Positions 9,180-17,196 of a stretch of 64,000 nt of DNA are shown one piece after another. The notes under the pieces are model-generated. The model was not told where the DNA came from and ran no database searches. It saw nothing but the letters and a program-made list of their open reading frames with translations. The DNA comes from LSCE01 sp050485425 (lineage in GTDB: Bacteria; Pseudomonadota; Gammaproteobacteria; Nitrococcales; Aquisalimonadaceae). The DNA is taken from the NCBI GenBank assembly GCA_050485425.1, contig JBJHBJ010000002.1, positions 62,001 through 126,000 on the forward strand, given 5' to 3'. Made by a program: the position numbers and the translations under genes. Positions within the stretch are counted from its first letter, which is position 1; each line of letters starts with the position of its first letter.

Positions 9180-9770
9180 ATGGCTAGAATGAAGTTTCTC
9201 TGTGACGCGGAGCGCTGCATCGAATGCCAGGCCTGTGTCACTGCTTGCAAGAACGAGCACGAGGTGCCCTGGGGCGTGAACCGCCGGCGGGTCATCGTGA
9301 TGAACGATGGCCGGCCCGGTGAGAAATCGGTCTCTGTCGCCTGCATGCACTGTACCGATGCACCCTGTGCTGCGGTCTGTCCGGTGGATTGCTTCTATAC
9401 CACCGCCGACGGCATCGTCCTGCACGACAAGGATCTGTGCATCGGGTGCGGTTACTGCTTCTACGCCTGCCCGTTCGGGGCGCCGCAGTATCCGCAGCAG
9501 ACCGCATTCGGCGTGCGCGGGAAGATGGACAAGTGCACCTTCTGCGCCGGCGGTCCGGAGACGGCGCATTCCCAGGCGGAACTGACCAAGTACGGAACGA
9601 ACCGCGTTGCCGAGGGCAAACTGCCACTGTGTGCGGAAATGTGCGCCACCAAGGCACTGCTGGCGGGTGACGGCGACATCGTCGCCGACATCTACCGCAA
9701 GCGTGTCATGCGGCGCGGCGGCCGGCCCCAGACCTGGGGCTGGCAGGCAGCCTACGGGCAGGATGCCTGA
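9180..9770 (+). CDS. fdhB: Formate dehydrogenase iron-sulfur (beta) subunit
   Basis: This 196-residue protein passes electrons from the catalytic subunit to the cytochrome b subunit. Four cysteine groups of the DMSO-reductase/FdnH ferredoxin type are present: CIECQACVTACKNEH, CMHCTDAPCAAVCPVDCFY, CIGCGYCFYACPFGAPQ and CTFCAGG with a distal CAEMC. It has no signal of its own and is probably exported in complex with the alpha subunit's TAT signal. It is shorter than FdnH of E. coli and lacks a C-terminal membrane anchor. It starts 21 bases after the alpha stop. Confidence 0.95.
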   Translation: MARMKFLCDAERCIECQACVTACKNEHEVPWGVNRRRVIVMNDGRPGEKSVSVACMHCTDAPCAAVCPVDCFYTTADGIVLHDKDLCIGCGYCFYACPFGAPQYPQQTAFGVRGKMDKCTFCAGGPETAHSQAELTKYGTNRVAEGKLPLCAEMCATKALLAGDGDIVADIYRKRVMRRGGRPQTWGWQAAYGQDA

Positions 9771-9782
9771 TGCCCATGCTGG

Positions 9783-9806
9783 CCGGGGCCCCGCCAGGGG
9801 CCCCGG
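9783..9806 (+). other. Perfect 10-bp GC hairpin after fdhB
   Basis: ccggggcccc pairs perfectly with ggggccccgg across a gcca loop, beginning 12 bases after the fdhB stop. No run of T follows, so it is more likely an mRNA-processing or stability barrier, or a partial attenuator, than a full terminator. Confidence 0.6.
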
Positions 9807-9843
9807 ACGTTCCGCCACAAATTTAAAGAAAAGGAGCGCCAAC

Positions 9844-10038
9844 ATGCCAAAGAAACTCGCGCTGGCCTTTCTGGCAGCAGGCAGCCTGTCTTTGCTTGTC
9901 GCGTGCGGCTCGGATGTCACCATCTACGAGGCCGGTGTCTACAAGGGCAAACACGATGAGACGGCGACGGAAGAGGCAGCGCAGCGTCGGTCCGGCGATC
10001 TGCGTGATCGTGCCCGGACCGGCATGACTGATCGCTAG
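9844..10038 (+). CDS. Small predicted lipoprotein in the formate dehydrogenase operon
   Basis: This 64-residue protein has a lipoprotein signal (MPKKLALAFLAAGSLSLLVA then the lipobox Cys) and a mature part of about 43 residues containing VTIYEAGVYKGKHDETA and a basic-acidic tail. aaaggagcg before the ATG is a good ribosome site. It lies between the Fe-S and cytochrome b subunits. The phrase YEAGVYKG...D resembles small proteins I recall from other formate dehydrogenase loci, but I know of no assigned function. It may be an accessory subunit at the periplasmic face. Confidence 0.75.
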   Translation: MPKKLALAFLAAGSLSLLVACGSDVTIYEAGVYKGKHDETATEEAAQRRSGDLRDRARTGMTDR

Positions 10039-10058
10039 GGCCTGGAGGAGATCGCATC

Positions 10059-11162
10059 ATGAGTTCATCCACTGATCCAATCCGGCGCCAGCGCCGTTGG
10101 CGGGCCACGTTCTGGAGCGTGATCGCCATCATCGTGCTGTCCATGGCGCTGCCGTCGCTGGGCTACGTACTGGCCCAGACCTCCGGGGCATACGGTGAGC
10201 AACGGGCGTTCACGGAAGATCGCGCCACCAATCCGCGATCCGACATGTGGCGCGACGCGCGTGAGGGCGGGGGCGGTTTCACGACGCAGACCGGGCCCTA
10301 TGTCACCAATACCATGATCTCCAATGTTGGCGAGAACTGGCGGCAGATTCGTATGGGGCCGTTGATTACCTATGGAGGCTGGTTCCTGATCGCGGTGGTG
10401 GTTGCCATCGCACTGTTCTTCGCGCTGACCGGCAGGAACAAGATCGAGGGTGGCCGCTCGGGCATGACCGTGGTGCGATGGCGGACTTACGAGCGCTTCC
10501 TGCACTGGTTTACGGCGATCAGCTTCATCATTCTCGCCATTACCGGGCTGAGCCTGCTGTTCGGGCGGCACGTCCTGATCCCGATCTTCGGTCATCAGGG
10601 CTTTGCGGCCTATGCCCAGGTAGCCATGAACGTGCACAACTTCCTGGGTCCCGCGTTCTCGGTAGGCGTACTGGCGATGATCGTGTTGTGGATGAAGCAC
10701 AACATCCCCAATCGCACCGACCTCGAGTGGTTCAAGCAAGGGGGCGGGATCGTCGGCAAGAAGCATCCCTCCGCCGGCAAGATGAACGGTGGCGAGAAGG
10801 TGTGGTTCTGGCTGGGCGTGTTCGCCCTGGGTCTGATCACCATCGTCACCGGCTTCGTGCTGGACTTCCCGAACTTCGGTCAGACACGGGAGACGATGGC
10901 CATCGCGCAGACGATTCACGCGATTGCGGCTCTGGTCTGGATCGGCTTCTTCTTCGGCCACGCCTATATCGGCACGCTGGGTACCGAAGGGGCGCTGGAA
11001 GGCATGACCCGTGGCCGCGTGGATACCAACTGGGCGAAACAGCATCACGACATCTGGTACGAAGAGCTGGTCGCCAATGGCGAGCAGCCGGTCTCGGAGG
11101 AAGAGCTGAAACGTCGCAAGGAAGGGCAAGGCCCCGGTGCGGCCGGCCAACCCAGTCACTAG
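10059..11162 (+). CDS. fdhC: Formate dehydrogenase cytochrome b (gamma) subunit
   Basis: This 367-residue membrane subunit takes electrons from the beta subunit through b hemes to the quinone pool. It has an N-terminal membrane segment (residues about 15-35), a periplasmic loop of roughly 70 residues, and the four-helix cytochrome b core. Likely heme-ligand histidines lie in RFLHWFTA, NVHNFLG, TIHAIAALVW and FFGHAYIGT. The N-terminal extension is longer than E. coli FdnI, as is common in this class. A ggaggag ribosome site precedes the ATG at 10059. A strong terminator follows. Confidence 0.95.
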   Translation: MSSSTDPIRRQRRWRATFWSVIAIIVLSMALPSLGYVLAQTSGAYGEQRAFTEDRATNPRSDMWRDAREGGGGFTTQTGPYVTNTMISNVGENWRQIRMGPLITYGGWFLIAVVVAIALFFALTGRNKIEGGRSGMTVVRWRTYERFLHWFTAISFIILAITGLSLLFGRHVLIPIFGHQGFAAYAQVAMNVHNFLGPAFSVGVLAMIVLWMKHNIPNRTDLEWFKQGGGIVGKKHPSAGKMNGGEKVWFWLGVFALGLITIVTGFVLDFPNFGQTRETMAIAQTIHAIAALVWIGFFFGHAYIGTLGTEGALEGMTRGRVDTNWAKQHHDIWYEELVANGEQPVSEEELKRRKEGQGPGAAGQPSH

Positions 11163-11185
11163 CGCTTTCAGTACGTCACCACATG

Positions 11186-11218
11186 ACGGCAGGGGCGGTC
11201 TCCGCCTCTGCCGTTTTT
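11186..11218 (+). terminator. Rho-independent terminator after fdhC
   Basis: acggcaggggcgg pairs with ccgcctctgccgt (13 bp with one G-U pair) across a tct loop and ends in five T residues (11214-11218). This is a textbook intrinsic terminator closing the formate dehydrogenase transcript. Confidence 0.9.
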
Positions 11219-11243
11219 CGGTTTCCGAGAGTGAGAGGCAAGC

Positions 11244-11753
11244 ATGAAGTTCCTGCGCGTCGCCCGGCTGGATGACACCGATGATCACGTCTATGCCCCG
11301 GCCGCCCAGGTTGGCGAACTGGCGGTTCCCGGCACCTTCGTGTTCAGCTTTTCCGAGCGTGACCCGGCGGACCTGGAAGGCAAGGAGCGCCAGGCGTTTC
11401 GTAATGGTTTTCTGGGACTGGCCAGCTTCGGATGGGCAACCGTCGTTACCGTGGTGGACATCACGGAAGCCGAGTACAAGGGTGTGATCGAAACCCTGGC
11501 CCAGCATTTCGTCCGCGAGTACGGTGCGCCTTCGCTGAAGGAGGCTCTGCCCGTGGCCCGGCAGGAAGCCGAGTATGCTGCCGGGCTTTGCGACCAGGAT
11601 GTGAACACGCTGCTGGCTCTGGAGCGTCATGTGGACGACGAAGGTATCCACGAGAGCTTCAAGGTGATCCGCCCGCAGGCAGACTGGGAGGGGCAGGGCA
11701 AGGAAGTGAAGATCTGGGCTCTGCGTCCGGACGATGACGGAAAACCGGATTGA
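11244..11753 (+). CDS. DUF6505-like protein of unknown function
   Basis: This 169-residue soluble protein starts MKFLRVARLDDTDDHVY and contains the block RQAFRNGFLGLASFGWATVV, then EYGAPSLKEALPVARQEAEY and ESFKVIRPQ. From memory this matches the DUF6505 family, which often sits beside formate dehydrogenase or molybdoenzyme genes; the family number should be confirmed. It lacks Cys clusters, a signal and membrane segments. It lies just beyond the terminator of the dehydrogenase operon with its own gagaggc ribosome site, so it may be expressed by read-through or from its own promoter. Confidence 0.65.
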   Translation: MKFLRVARLDDTDDHVYAPAAQVGELAVPGTFVFSFSERDPADLEGKERQAFRNGFLGLASFGWATVVTVVDITEAEYKGVIETLAQHFVREYGAPSLKEALPVARQEAEYAAGLCDQDVNTLLALERHVDDEGIHESFKVIRPQADWEGQGKEVKIWALRPDDDGKPD

Positions 11754-11960
11754 TCAGTGTGTCCTTAAGGCTCTGGCAGCGCTATGCCCGCAGGACCGTC
11801 GGAGACGGTGTTTCTGGATGGCCTGCTCGCCGCCTCTGCCGAGCAGCCATCGTCTGTATTACCCTGTCGCCGGCGTCGATTCTACCAGCTGGTGCGAACC
11901 GTCCGGCTACCATCGCCGGTCATCGAGCCGGCGCCAGTCCGAAGCCCGTGAACCCGGGAG

Positions 11961-13472
11961 TCATGCGAGCCGGAACTGCTTCAGGCGCTGGCTGAGCTCG
12001 AGCACGCGCTCCCGCACGCGTTCGGCGTTGCCGGCTGTTTCTTCGGTATGTGCCTGGGTTTCCCGGGCCAGGTCGCGGATCGACACCACCCGGCGGTCGG
12101 TCTCGCCGGCGACAGCCGCCTGCTCCTCGGCGGCGGTGGCGATCTGTGTTGCAGCCTGGTCCAGATGACTCACGTCTCGCAGCAGCCCCGACATCTGTCC
12201 GGAGGCCTTGGCCATCATGTCAGCACTATGGCCGGTGTCCTCCAGGCCCTGGCGCATGCCGGAGGCACTGGCCCGGGTCACCTCCTGCAACTGACCGATC
12301 ATGGTCTCGATCTGCTGGGCCGACTGCTCGCTCTGGCTGGCCAGGTTACGTACCTCCTCTGCCACCACTGCAAATCCGCGACCCTGCTCACCGGCCCTGG
12401 CTGCCTCGATGGCCGCATTCAACGCCAGTAGATTGGTGCGCGCCGCCACCTCGCGGATCACGTCCAGGATGGTGCCGATCTCCTCGCTCTGCTGCTCCAG
12501 CTTGAGTATGTCCCGGCTGTCCTGCTCCAGGCGGCTGACCATCTGCTGCAGTGTATTGGAGGCCTGGTTGACATCCTGCTGTACCGCGCCCAGCCGTTCT
12601 CTGAAGGCACGCGTGGTAGCCGACGCGCCGGCCGCATTGCGGGCCACTTCTTCCACGGAGGTGCTCATTTCGGTGATCGATGCCGACAGGCTGTCCGTAT
12701 CCCGTGCCTGGGCCGAGGCGTTACGGGAAGCTGCCGCAGAGTCTGCGTTCATCCGCTCCCCCAGTTCATTGAGATCATTCAGCACCTCATTGGCCGTGGC
12801 GACGATGTGCTGGATCGCGTCCAGGGACTCATGCAGTCCGCGTGTGACCGCATTGGTGGGCTGCGGAAAGCGATATGCCAGGTCGATGACGCCGTCCCCG
12901 ACCCGCAACCGACGGGCGACCTGGTCCAGCTCCGCTGCTGCCATAGCCTCACGGCGGCTGGATTCGGCCAGATACACGAGAATGGCGGTTTCGAACACCA
13001 CGAAGGCGGCATGGATCAACACCATGGAATGGTGATGCTGGTCGACCGATTCACTGAAGACATAGACCCCGTAACCGGCGGACTGCAACAGATGGAATGC
13101 GAGGTGATGGACGGCGATCACCCCCGCCGCGACGACGATCGGCAGCCAGTCCCGGTAGACCAGCAGGAACGCCAGCAGGCAGAAAATGGCGAAGTGCAGT
13201 TCCACCATGCCGTGGGCCTGGTGGATCAGCAGAGCCGAGAACACCATGTAGCTCACGCCCACGGCCAACCGGGTCAGCCTGGAGCCCGGCGCCAGATAGG
13301 CCAGTGTACTGGGAAGTGCAGCGGCCGGAAGCCCCACCAGGGCCCATGCCCACCAGGTGCTGTACAAGTTCGCCAGAACCAGCGAGACGAGGGCTCCCAG
13401 CCAGAGTATACCGACGGACAGTCTGTCCGCCCTGATATGAATCTGACTCAGGTCATGGGCTTGATGCTGCAT
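11961..13472 (-). CDS. Methyl-accepting chemotaxis protein with multi-helix membrane sensor
   Basis: This 503-residue receptor relays a signal to CheA/CheW. Residues about 18-170 form several hydrophobic helices in place of the usual periplasmic ligand domain, rich in His (VHHLAFHLLQ, DQHHHSM), so sensing is probably within or at the membrane. A linker follows. The cytoplasmic coiled-coil then carries the conserved hairpin tip RTNLLALNAAIEAARAGEQG (about residues 355-375), which identifies the signalling domain. No che genes are near. It is monocistronic, and its start is preceded by an AT-rich promoter region. Confidence 0.93.
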   Translation of the reverse strand: MQHQAHDLSQIHIRADRLSVGILWLGALVSLVLANLYSTWWAWALVGLPAAALPSTLAYLAPGSRLTRLAVGVSYMVFSALLIHQAHGMVELHFAIFCLLAFLLVYRDWLPIVVAAGVIAVHHLAFHLLQSAGYGVYVFSESVDQHHHSMVLIHAAFVVFETAILVYLAESSRREAMAAAELDQVARRLRVGDGVIDLAYRFPQPTNAVTRGLHESLDAIQHIVATANEVLNDLNELGERMNADSAAASRNASAQARDTDSLSASITEMSTSVEEVARNAAGASATTRAFRERLGAVQQDVNQASNTLQQMVSRLEQDSRDILKLEQQSEEIGTILDVIREVAARTNLLALNAAIEAARAGEQGRGFAVVAEEVRNLASQSEQSAQQIETMIGQLQEVTRASASGMRQGLEDTGHSADMMAKASGQMSGLLRDVSHLDQAATQIATAAEEQAAVAGETDRRVVSIRDLARETQAHTEETAGNAERVRERVLELSQRLKQFRLA

Positions 13473-13703
13473 GGCGAACCGCCTCTGGTACGGGATAGTC
13501 CTTGTCCATAAAATGAATAATATTTGTATAATATATGTACTAACTCTGGCAAAGTCGAGAGTCCGCGACGGAGCCTAGACTTGTGCGTGATATGTCGGCA
13601 GGAAACTGGGCGGGGTGAGGTGCAGCTTTCTGCATCCCCGGTGGAGAGGGTTCGGCTCAGGAGGGCAGGGCGGCGATGAGTGCACGCCGCCCTGGAGCCG
13701 GAT
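13473..13703 (-). promoter_or_regulatory. AT-rich promoter region of the chemotaxis receptor
   Basis: Bases about 13508-13545 form an AT island (ataatatttgtataatat) inside otherwise GC-rich DNA. Read leftward it offers several tataat-like -10 candidates 40-70 bases before the receptor start. No gene is seen here. The exact promoter cannot be fixed by eye. Confidence 0.4.
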
Positions 13704-13731
13704 GTTACTAACCTCCTTAAAGGTTAGTAAC
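13704..13731 (-). terminator. Perfect 11-bp hairpin overlapping the stop of the nitronate monooxygenase gene
   Basis: gttactaacct pairs perfectly with aggttagtaac across a six-base centre. The stem covers the gene's stop codon (13724-13726). No T run follows on either side, so it could be a weak bidirectional terminator or a 3'-end stabilising hairpin. Confidence 0.45.
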
Positions 13732-14704
13732 TGGCGAGCATGCCCTGCAGGCGTCCGGAGATGATCTGCTCGGCCTCACGTACGATGCGATCCACCAGCT
13801 CGCCGACCGCGGGAATATCGTCGATCAGGCCCTGGACCTGGCCTGCGGACCAGACGCCGTGGTTGGGATCACCTTCCTGATAGACGACCTTGCCGCGCTG
13901 ACCGGAGACCAGGGGTGCCAGATCCTCGATGGTGGCGTTGCCGCGGCCCTCGATGGAGACTACCTCCTGGCTCACCGTATTGCGTGCCACGCGGGATGTG
14001 TTGCGCAGGGTACGGAAGATCAGGTCGGTGTCGCGTTCGGTGTTGGCGACGATCTGCTCCTTGATGTTCTGGTGAATCGGCGACTCTCTGGTACACATGA
14101 AGCGGGTGCCCATGTTGACGCCGTCGGCGCCCAGCGCCAGTGCCGCAACCAGGCCCCGTGCGTCGCCGAACCCGCCGGAGGCGATCATCGGAATCTTCAG
14201 CTTGTTGGCGGTGGCGGGAATCAGGATCAGTCCCGGAACGTCATCCTCACCCGGATGTCCGGCGCACTCGAAACCGTCGATGGAGACGGCATCGACGCCC
14301 AGTTTCTCCGCCTTCAGTGCGTGGCGTACGGCGACGCACTTGTGGATGACCTTGATGCCGTGCTTCTTGAACTCGTCGATGTGCTCCTGCGGGTTGTTGC
14401 CTGCCGTCTCGACGATGGGGATGCCGGCATCGATGATGGCCTGGCGGTACTCGGCATAGGGCGGCGGCTTCAGCGCCGGCAGGATGGTGAGATTCACGCC
14501 GAAGGGCTTGTCCGTCATCTCCCGGCAGCGGGCGATTTCCTTGCTCAGGGCTTCGGGGGTAGGCTGCGTCAGCGCGGTGATGAAACCCAGCGCGCCGGCA
14601 TTGGCTACGGCGGAAACCAGGTCGGCGGTGCCGACCCATTGCATGCCGCCCTGAACAATGGGGTGCTGGATACCGAAGGTTTCTGTGAATTGCGTCTTTA
14701 ACAC
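13724..14704 (-). CDS. Nitronate monooxygenase-like FMN enzyme
   Basis: This 326-residue TIM-barrel flavoprotein belongs to the 2-nitropropane dioxygenase / nitronate monooxygenase family, FMN enzymes that oxidise alkyl nitronates or act as related oxidoreductases. Characteristic parts are IQHPIVQGGMQWVGTADL (residues 12-29), GFECAGHPGED near residue 145, ASGGFGDARG near 175 and ADGVNMGTRFMCTRESP near 195. A GTG at 14704 is chosen as start because agggag lies upstream. It lies 36 bases after the VWA gene in the same direction. The natural substrate cannot be read from sequence. Confidence 0.88.
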   Translation of the reverse strand: MLKTQFTETFGIQHPIVQGGMQWVGTADLVSAVANAGALGFITALTQPTPEALSKEIARCREMTDKPFGVNLTILPALKPPPYAEYRQAIIDAGIPIVETAGNNPQEHIDEFKKHGIKVIHKCVAVRHALKAEKLGVDAVSIDGFECAGHPGEDDVPGLILIPATANKLKIPMIASGGFGDARGLVAALALGADGVNMGTRFMCTRESPIHQNIKEQIVANTERDTDLIFRTLRNTSRVARNTVSQEVVSIEGRGNATIEDLAPLVSGQRGKVVYQEGDPNHGVWSAGQVQGLIDDIPAVGELVDRIVREAEQIISGRLQGMLASY

Positions 14705-14740
14705 GGTGGTCTCCCTTGCTACTTGCTGTTTCGATTGAGA

Positions 14741-16138
14741 TCAGGCCGCGCTGCGCATCAGGTCCTGCACCAGTCGCTCCAGGTGCTTGAGCGTGTTGCA
14801 GACCTGAACGCGGTGGCAGGCCGTGGCCAGTAACGGCATTTCGGAATCGCCGTAACCCCATTGGACGCGGGGCTCCGGATTGAGCCAGATCACCTGGCGG
14901 GCGCGCTGGTGGACCTTGCGCAGGCTGCTGATGCCGGGGTCTCCGTAGTTGCTGCGGGCATCGCCCAACACGATGACCGTGGTGCGGTGATCGATGTCCT
15001 GCAGGCAGAGGTCTTCGAAGTCGTTGAACGACCGCCCGTAGCTGGATGAGCGATCGCCGTGCAACTGCTGGGTGGCGGCCACCGCCTCTTCCAGCGAGAG
15101 CGTGCGGAACAGCTCGGTGACTTCTCCCAGCGAATCGGAAAAGGCGAAGGAGCGCACCTTCGGCAGCACGTCGCTGACGCTGTACAGGAACATCAGCAGG
15201 AAGCGGGACGCTGCCGCGACCGAGCCACTGACATCGCAGAGCGCCATGATGCGGGGCTGGTCCTTCTTGACCCGCCTCCAGCGTGGTTCGAACGGTACGC
15301 CGTCATAGGCCAGGCCGCTACGCAATGTGCGCCGGAAGTCCAACTGGCCCCGGCGTGCTGTCTTGCGGCGGCGGGAATGCATCGTGACCAGGCGCCGGGC
15401 CATGCGGCGAACCAGATCCTGCATATCCGCATAGCGCCGGCGGTCCACATGGGAGAGCTTGAGTTGCGGCAGGCGCTCCCGCATCATCCGCTGGTCTTCC
15501 GGGTCCGCGAACAGCGCGATCTGCCGTTCCACGTAATCGCGAATACGCTCCAGCCAGGCACCCCTGTGGCGTTCCAGGCGGCTGGCGAGTTCGCGGCTGG
15601 CGTCCTCGCCGGCATCCAGTCGTGCAATATCCTCGTCGAGCTCGCGAAGGCCCAGGTCTTCCGCCATGGCGCGACTGAAACGGCCGCGCTGGACGAAACT
15701 GACGATCTGGTTCGAACCGACGCGCTGACCGGCAGCCGCGATATCGGCGTTCAACTGCGTCCAGTCCTGGGCCATCAACTGACGGCTCAGGGCGCTCAGC
15801 GTCTGATCTTCCTCCTCCTGCGCCCCGCCGCCGGTCCCGCCGCCTTCTCCACGAGCACCGGCTGTCTCGGTCTCGGGACCCTGTTCTTCGTCCGGTGTTT
15901 CCGGCGGTGCCTCGTCGTTGAGTTCCTGGAAGGCGAAAAAACGCTCGAAACAGCCGTCGAACAGCTCCCGTTCCTCGCCGGTCTTGGCCAGCGTGGCCCC
16001 CAGGGCCTGCTTCAGCACCGGCCTATGGGTAACGCCCACCTCGCGAATGGCCTGGTAGGCGTCGATGGTTTCCGAGACCGATATGCGCACGCCCGCGGAG
16101 CGCAGGATGCGGATGAAGTCGGCGAGGGTGGCGTCCAT
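14741..16138 (-). CDS. VWA-domain protein, CoxE-like partner of the MoxR ATPase
   Basis: This 465-residue cytosolic protein has a helical N-terminal half with an acidic, Gly-rich linker (about residues 85-110) and a C-terminal von Willebrand A domain with the metal-site motif CDVSGSVA near residue 300 and IVLGDARSNYGDPG near 405. CoxE-like VWA proteins pair with MoxR ATPases and help insert metals or remodel oxidoreductase complexes. The ATPase gene ends 7 bases upstream, so the two are one unit. The client protein is not evident; the neighbouring oxidoreductase is only a guess. Confidence 0.87.
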   Translation of the reverse strand: MDATLADFIRILRSAGVRISVSETIDAYQAIREVGVTHRPVLKQALGATLAKTGEERELFDGCFERFFAFQELNDEAPPETPDEEQGPETETAGARGEGGGTGGGAQEEEDQTLSALSRQLMAQDWTQLNADIAAAGQRVGSNQIVSFVQRGRFSRAMAEDLGLRELDEDIARLDAGEDASRELASRLERHRGAWLERIRDYVERQIALFADPEDQRMMRERLPQLKLSHVDRRRYADMQDLVRRMARRLVTMHSRRRKTARRGQLDFRRTLRSGLAYDGVPFEPRWRRVKKDQPRIMALCDVSGSVAAASRFLLMFLYSVSDVLPKVRSFAFSDSLGEVTELFRTLSLEEAVAATQQLHGDRSSSYGRSFNDFEDLCLQDIDHRTTVIVLGDARSNYGDPGISSLRKVHQRARQVIWLNPEPRVQWGYGDSEMPLLATACHRVQVCNTLKHLERLVQDLMRSAA

Positions 16139-16145
16139 GGCTGTC

Positions 16146-17075
16146 TTACCGCGCCTGTGCCAGGAGTTTCGGCAGCTCCCTGCTGACCAGGCTGATGTCG
16201 TCCTGATGTTTGAGAATCACCGACAGCGTCTGCCGCACCAGTGTCTGGTCCAGCGTGTCCGCGTGCAGCAGGACCAGCGTCCGTGCCCAGTCGATGGTTT
16301 CGCTGACCGCGGGCACCTTGCGCAGCTCCATGCCGCGCACGGCCTGGATGAAGCTGACCAGCTGGTCGCGCAAGGTCTGCGAGATGCCGCTGACGCGTGA
16401 CTGGACGATGCGGCGTTCCAGTTCCACGTCCGGAAAGTCGATATGCAGGTGCAGGCAGCGGCGGCGCAGGGCCTCGCCGATCTCGCGGCTGTTGTTGCTG
16501 GTGAGGAAAACAACAGGCGTGGTGACGGAACCGATGGTGCCGATTTCCGGGATCGAGATCTGGTAGTCGGAGAGGATCTCCAGCAGAAAGGCCTCGAATT
16601 CGTGATCGGATTTGTCCACCTCGTCGATCAGCAACACCGAGCCGGCCCGCTCGCGCAGCGCGCGCAGCAGCGGCCGGGGCTCCAGAAACCGTTCCGAGAA
16701 GAAGCTGTCATCGTACTGATGGAGCCGCTCCATGGCCTGGTCCAGCCCCTGGGTGCCCTCCAGCACCTCACCGAGTTTTTCCCGCAGAATCTGCGTATAG
16801 AGCAACTGCTTGCCGTACTTCCATTCATACAGGGCCTTGCTTTCGTCCAGCCCCTCGTAGCATTGCAGGCGGATCAGCGGGAGTTCCAGCAGGGCGGCGG
16901 TGGCCCGGGCCAACTCGGTCTTGCCGACGCCCGGCGGCCCTTCCACCAGCACCGGCTTCTCCAGCTCCCGGGCCAGGTAGACCGCCGTGGCGATGTCCGT
17001 CCCGCAGATATAACCGCCGGATTCGAAACCCCGCTGAAGGCTGGTGATTGCGTCGATGGCCGGAGTCTGGGGCAC
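16146..17075 (-). CDS. MoxR-family AAA ATPase
   Basis: This 309-residue AAA+ ATPase has Walker A GPPGVGKTELA (near residue 41), Walker B SVLLIDEVDKSD (near 145) and sensor 1 TSNNSREIGEALRRRC (near 190). MoxR ATPases act as chaperones in metal-cofactor insertion or complex activation together with VWA proteins, and a VWA gene follows directly. The start is a GTG at 17075 behind a taggaggc ribosome site. The N-terminal segment FESGGYICGTDIATAVYLA is typical of the CoxD-like branch. Confidence 0.92.
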   Translation of the reverse strand: MPQTPAIDAITSLQRGFESGGYICGTDIATAVYLARELEKPVLVEGPPGVGKTELARATAALLELPLIRLQCYEGLDESKALYEWKYGKQLLYTQILREKLGEVLEGTQGLDQAMERLHQYDDSFFSERFLEPRPLLRALRERAGSVLLIDEVDKSDHEFEAFLLEILSDYQISIPEIGTIGSVTTPVVFLTSNNSREIGEALRRRCLHLHIDFPDVELERRIVQSRVSGISQTLRDQLVSFIQAVRGMELRKVPAVSETIDWARTLVLLHADTLDQTLVRQTLSVILKHQDDISLVSRELPKLLAQAR

Positions 17076-17196
17076 AGGTAGCCTCCTATCTATTTACCGA
17101 GCATGCATTGCACCATTCCTGCGTCCGTACGGCAATGCCTGACGCGTGTGCGGACGTGGGGCAGCGCTCCCCCGGCTTTGCTGTAGAGTACCGGGG

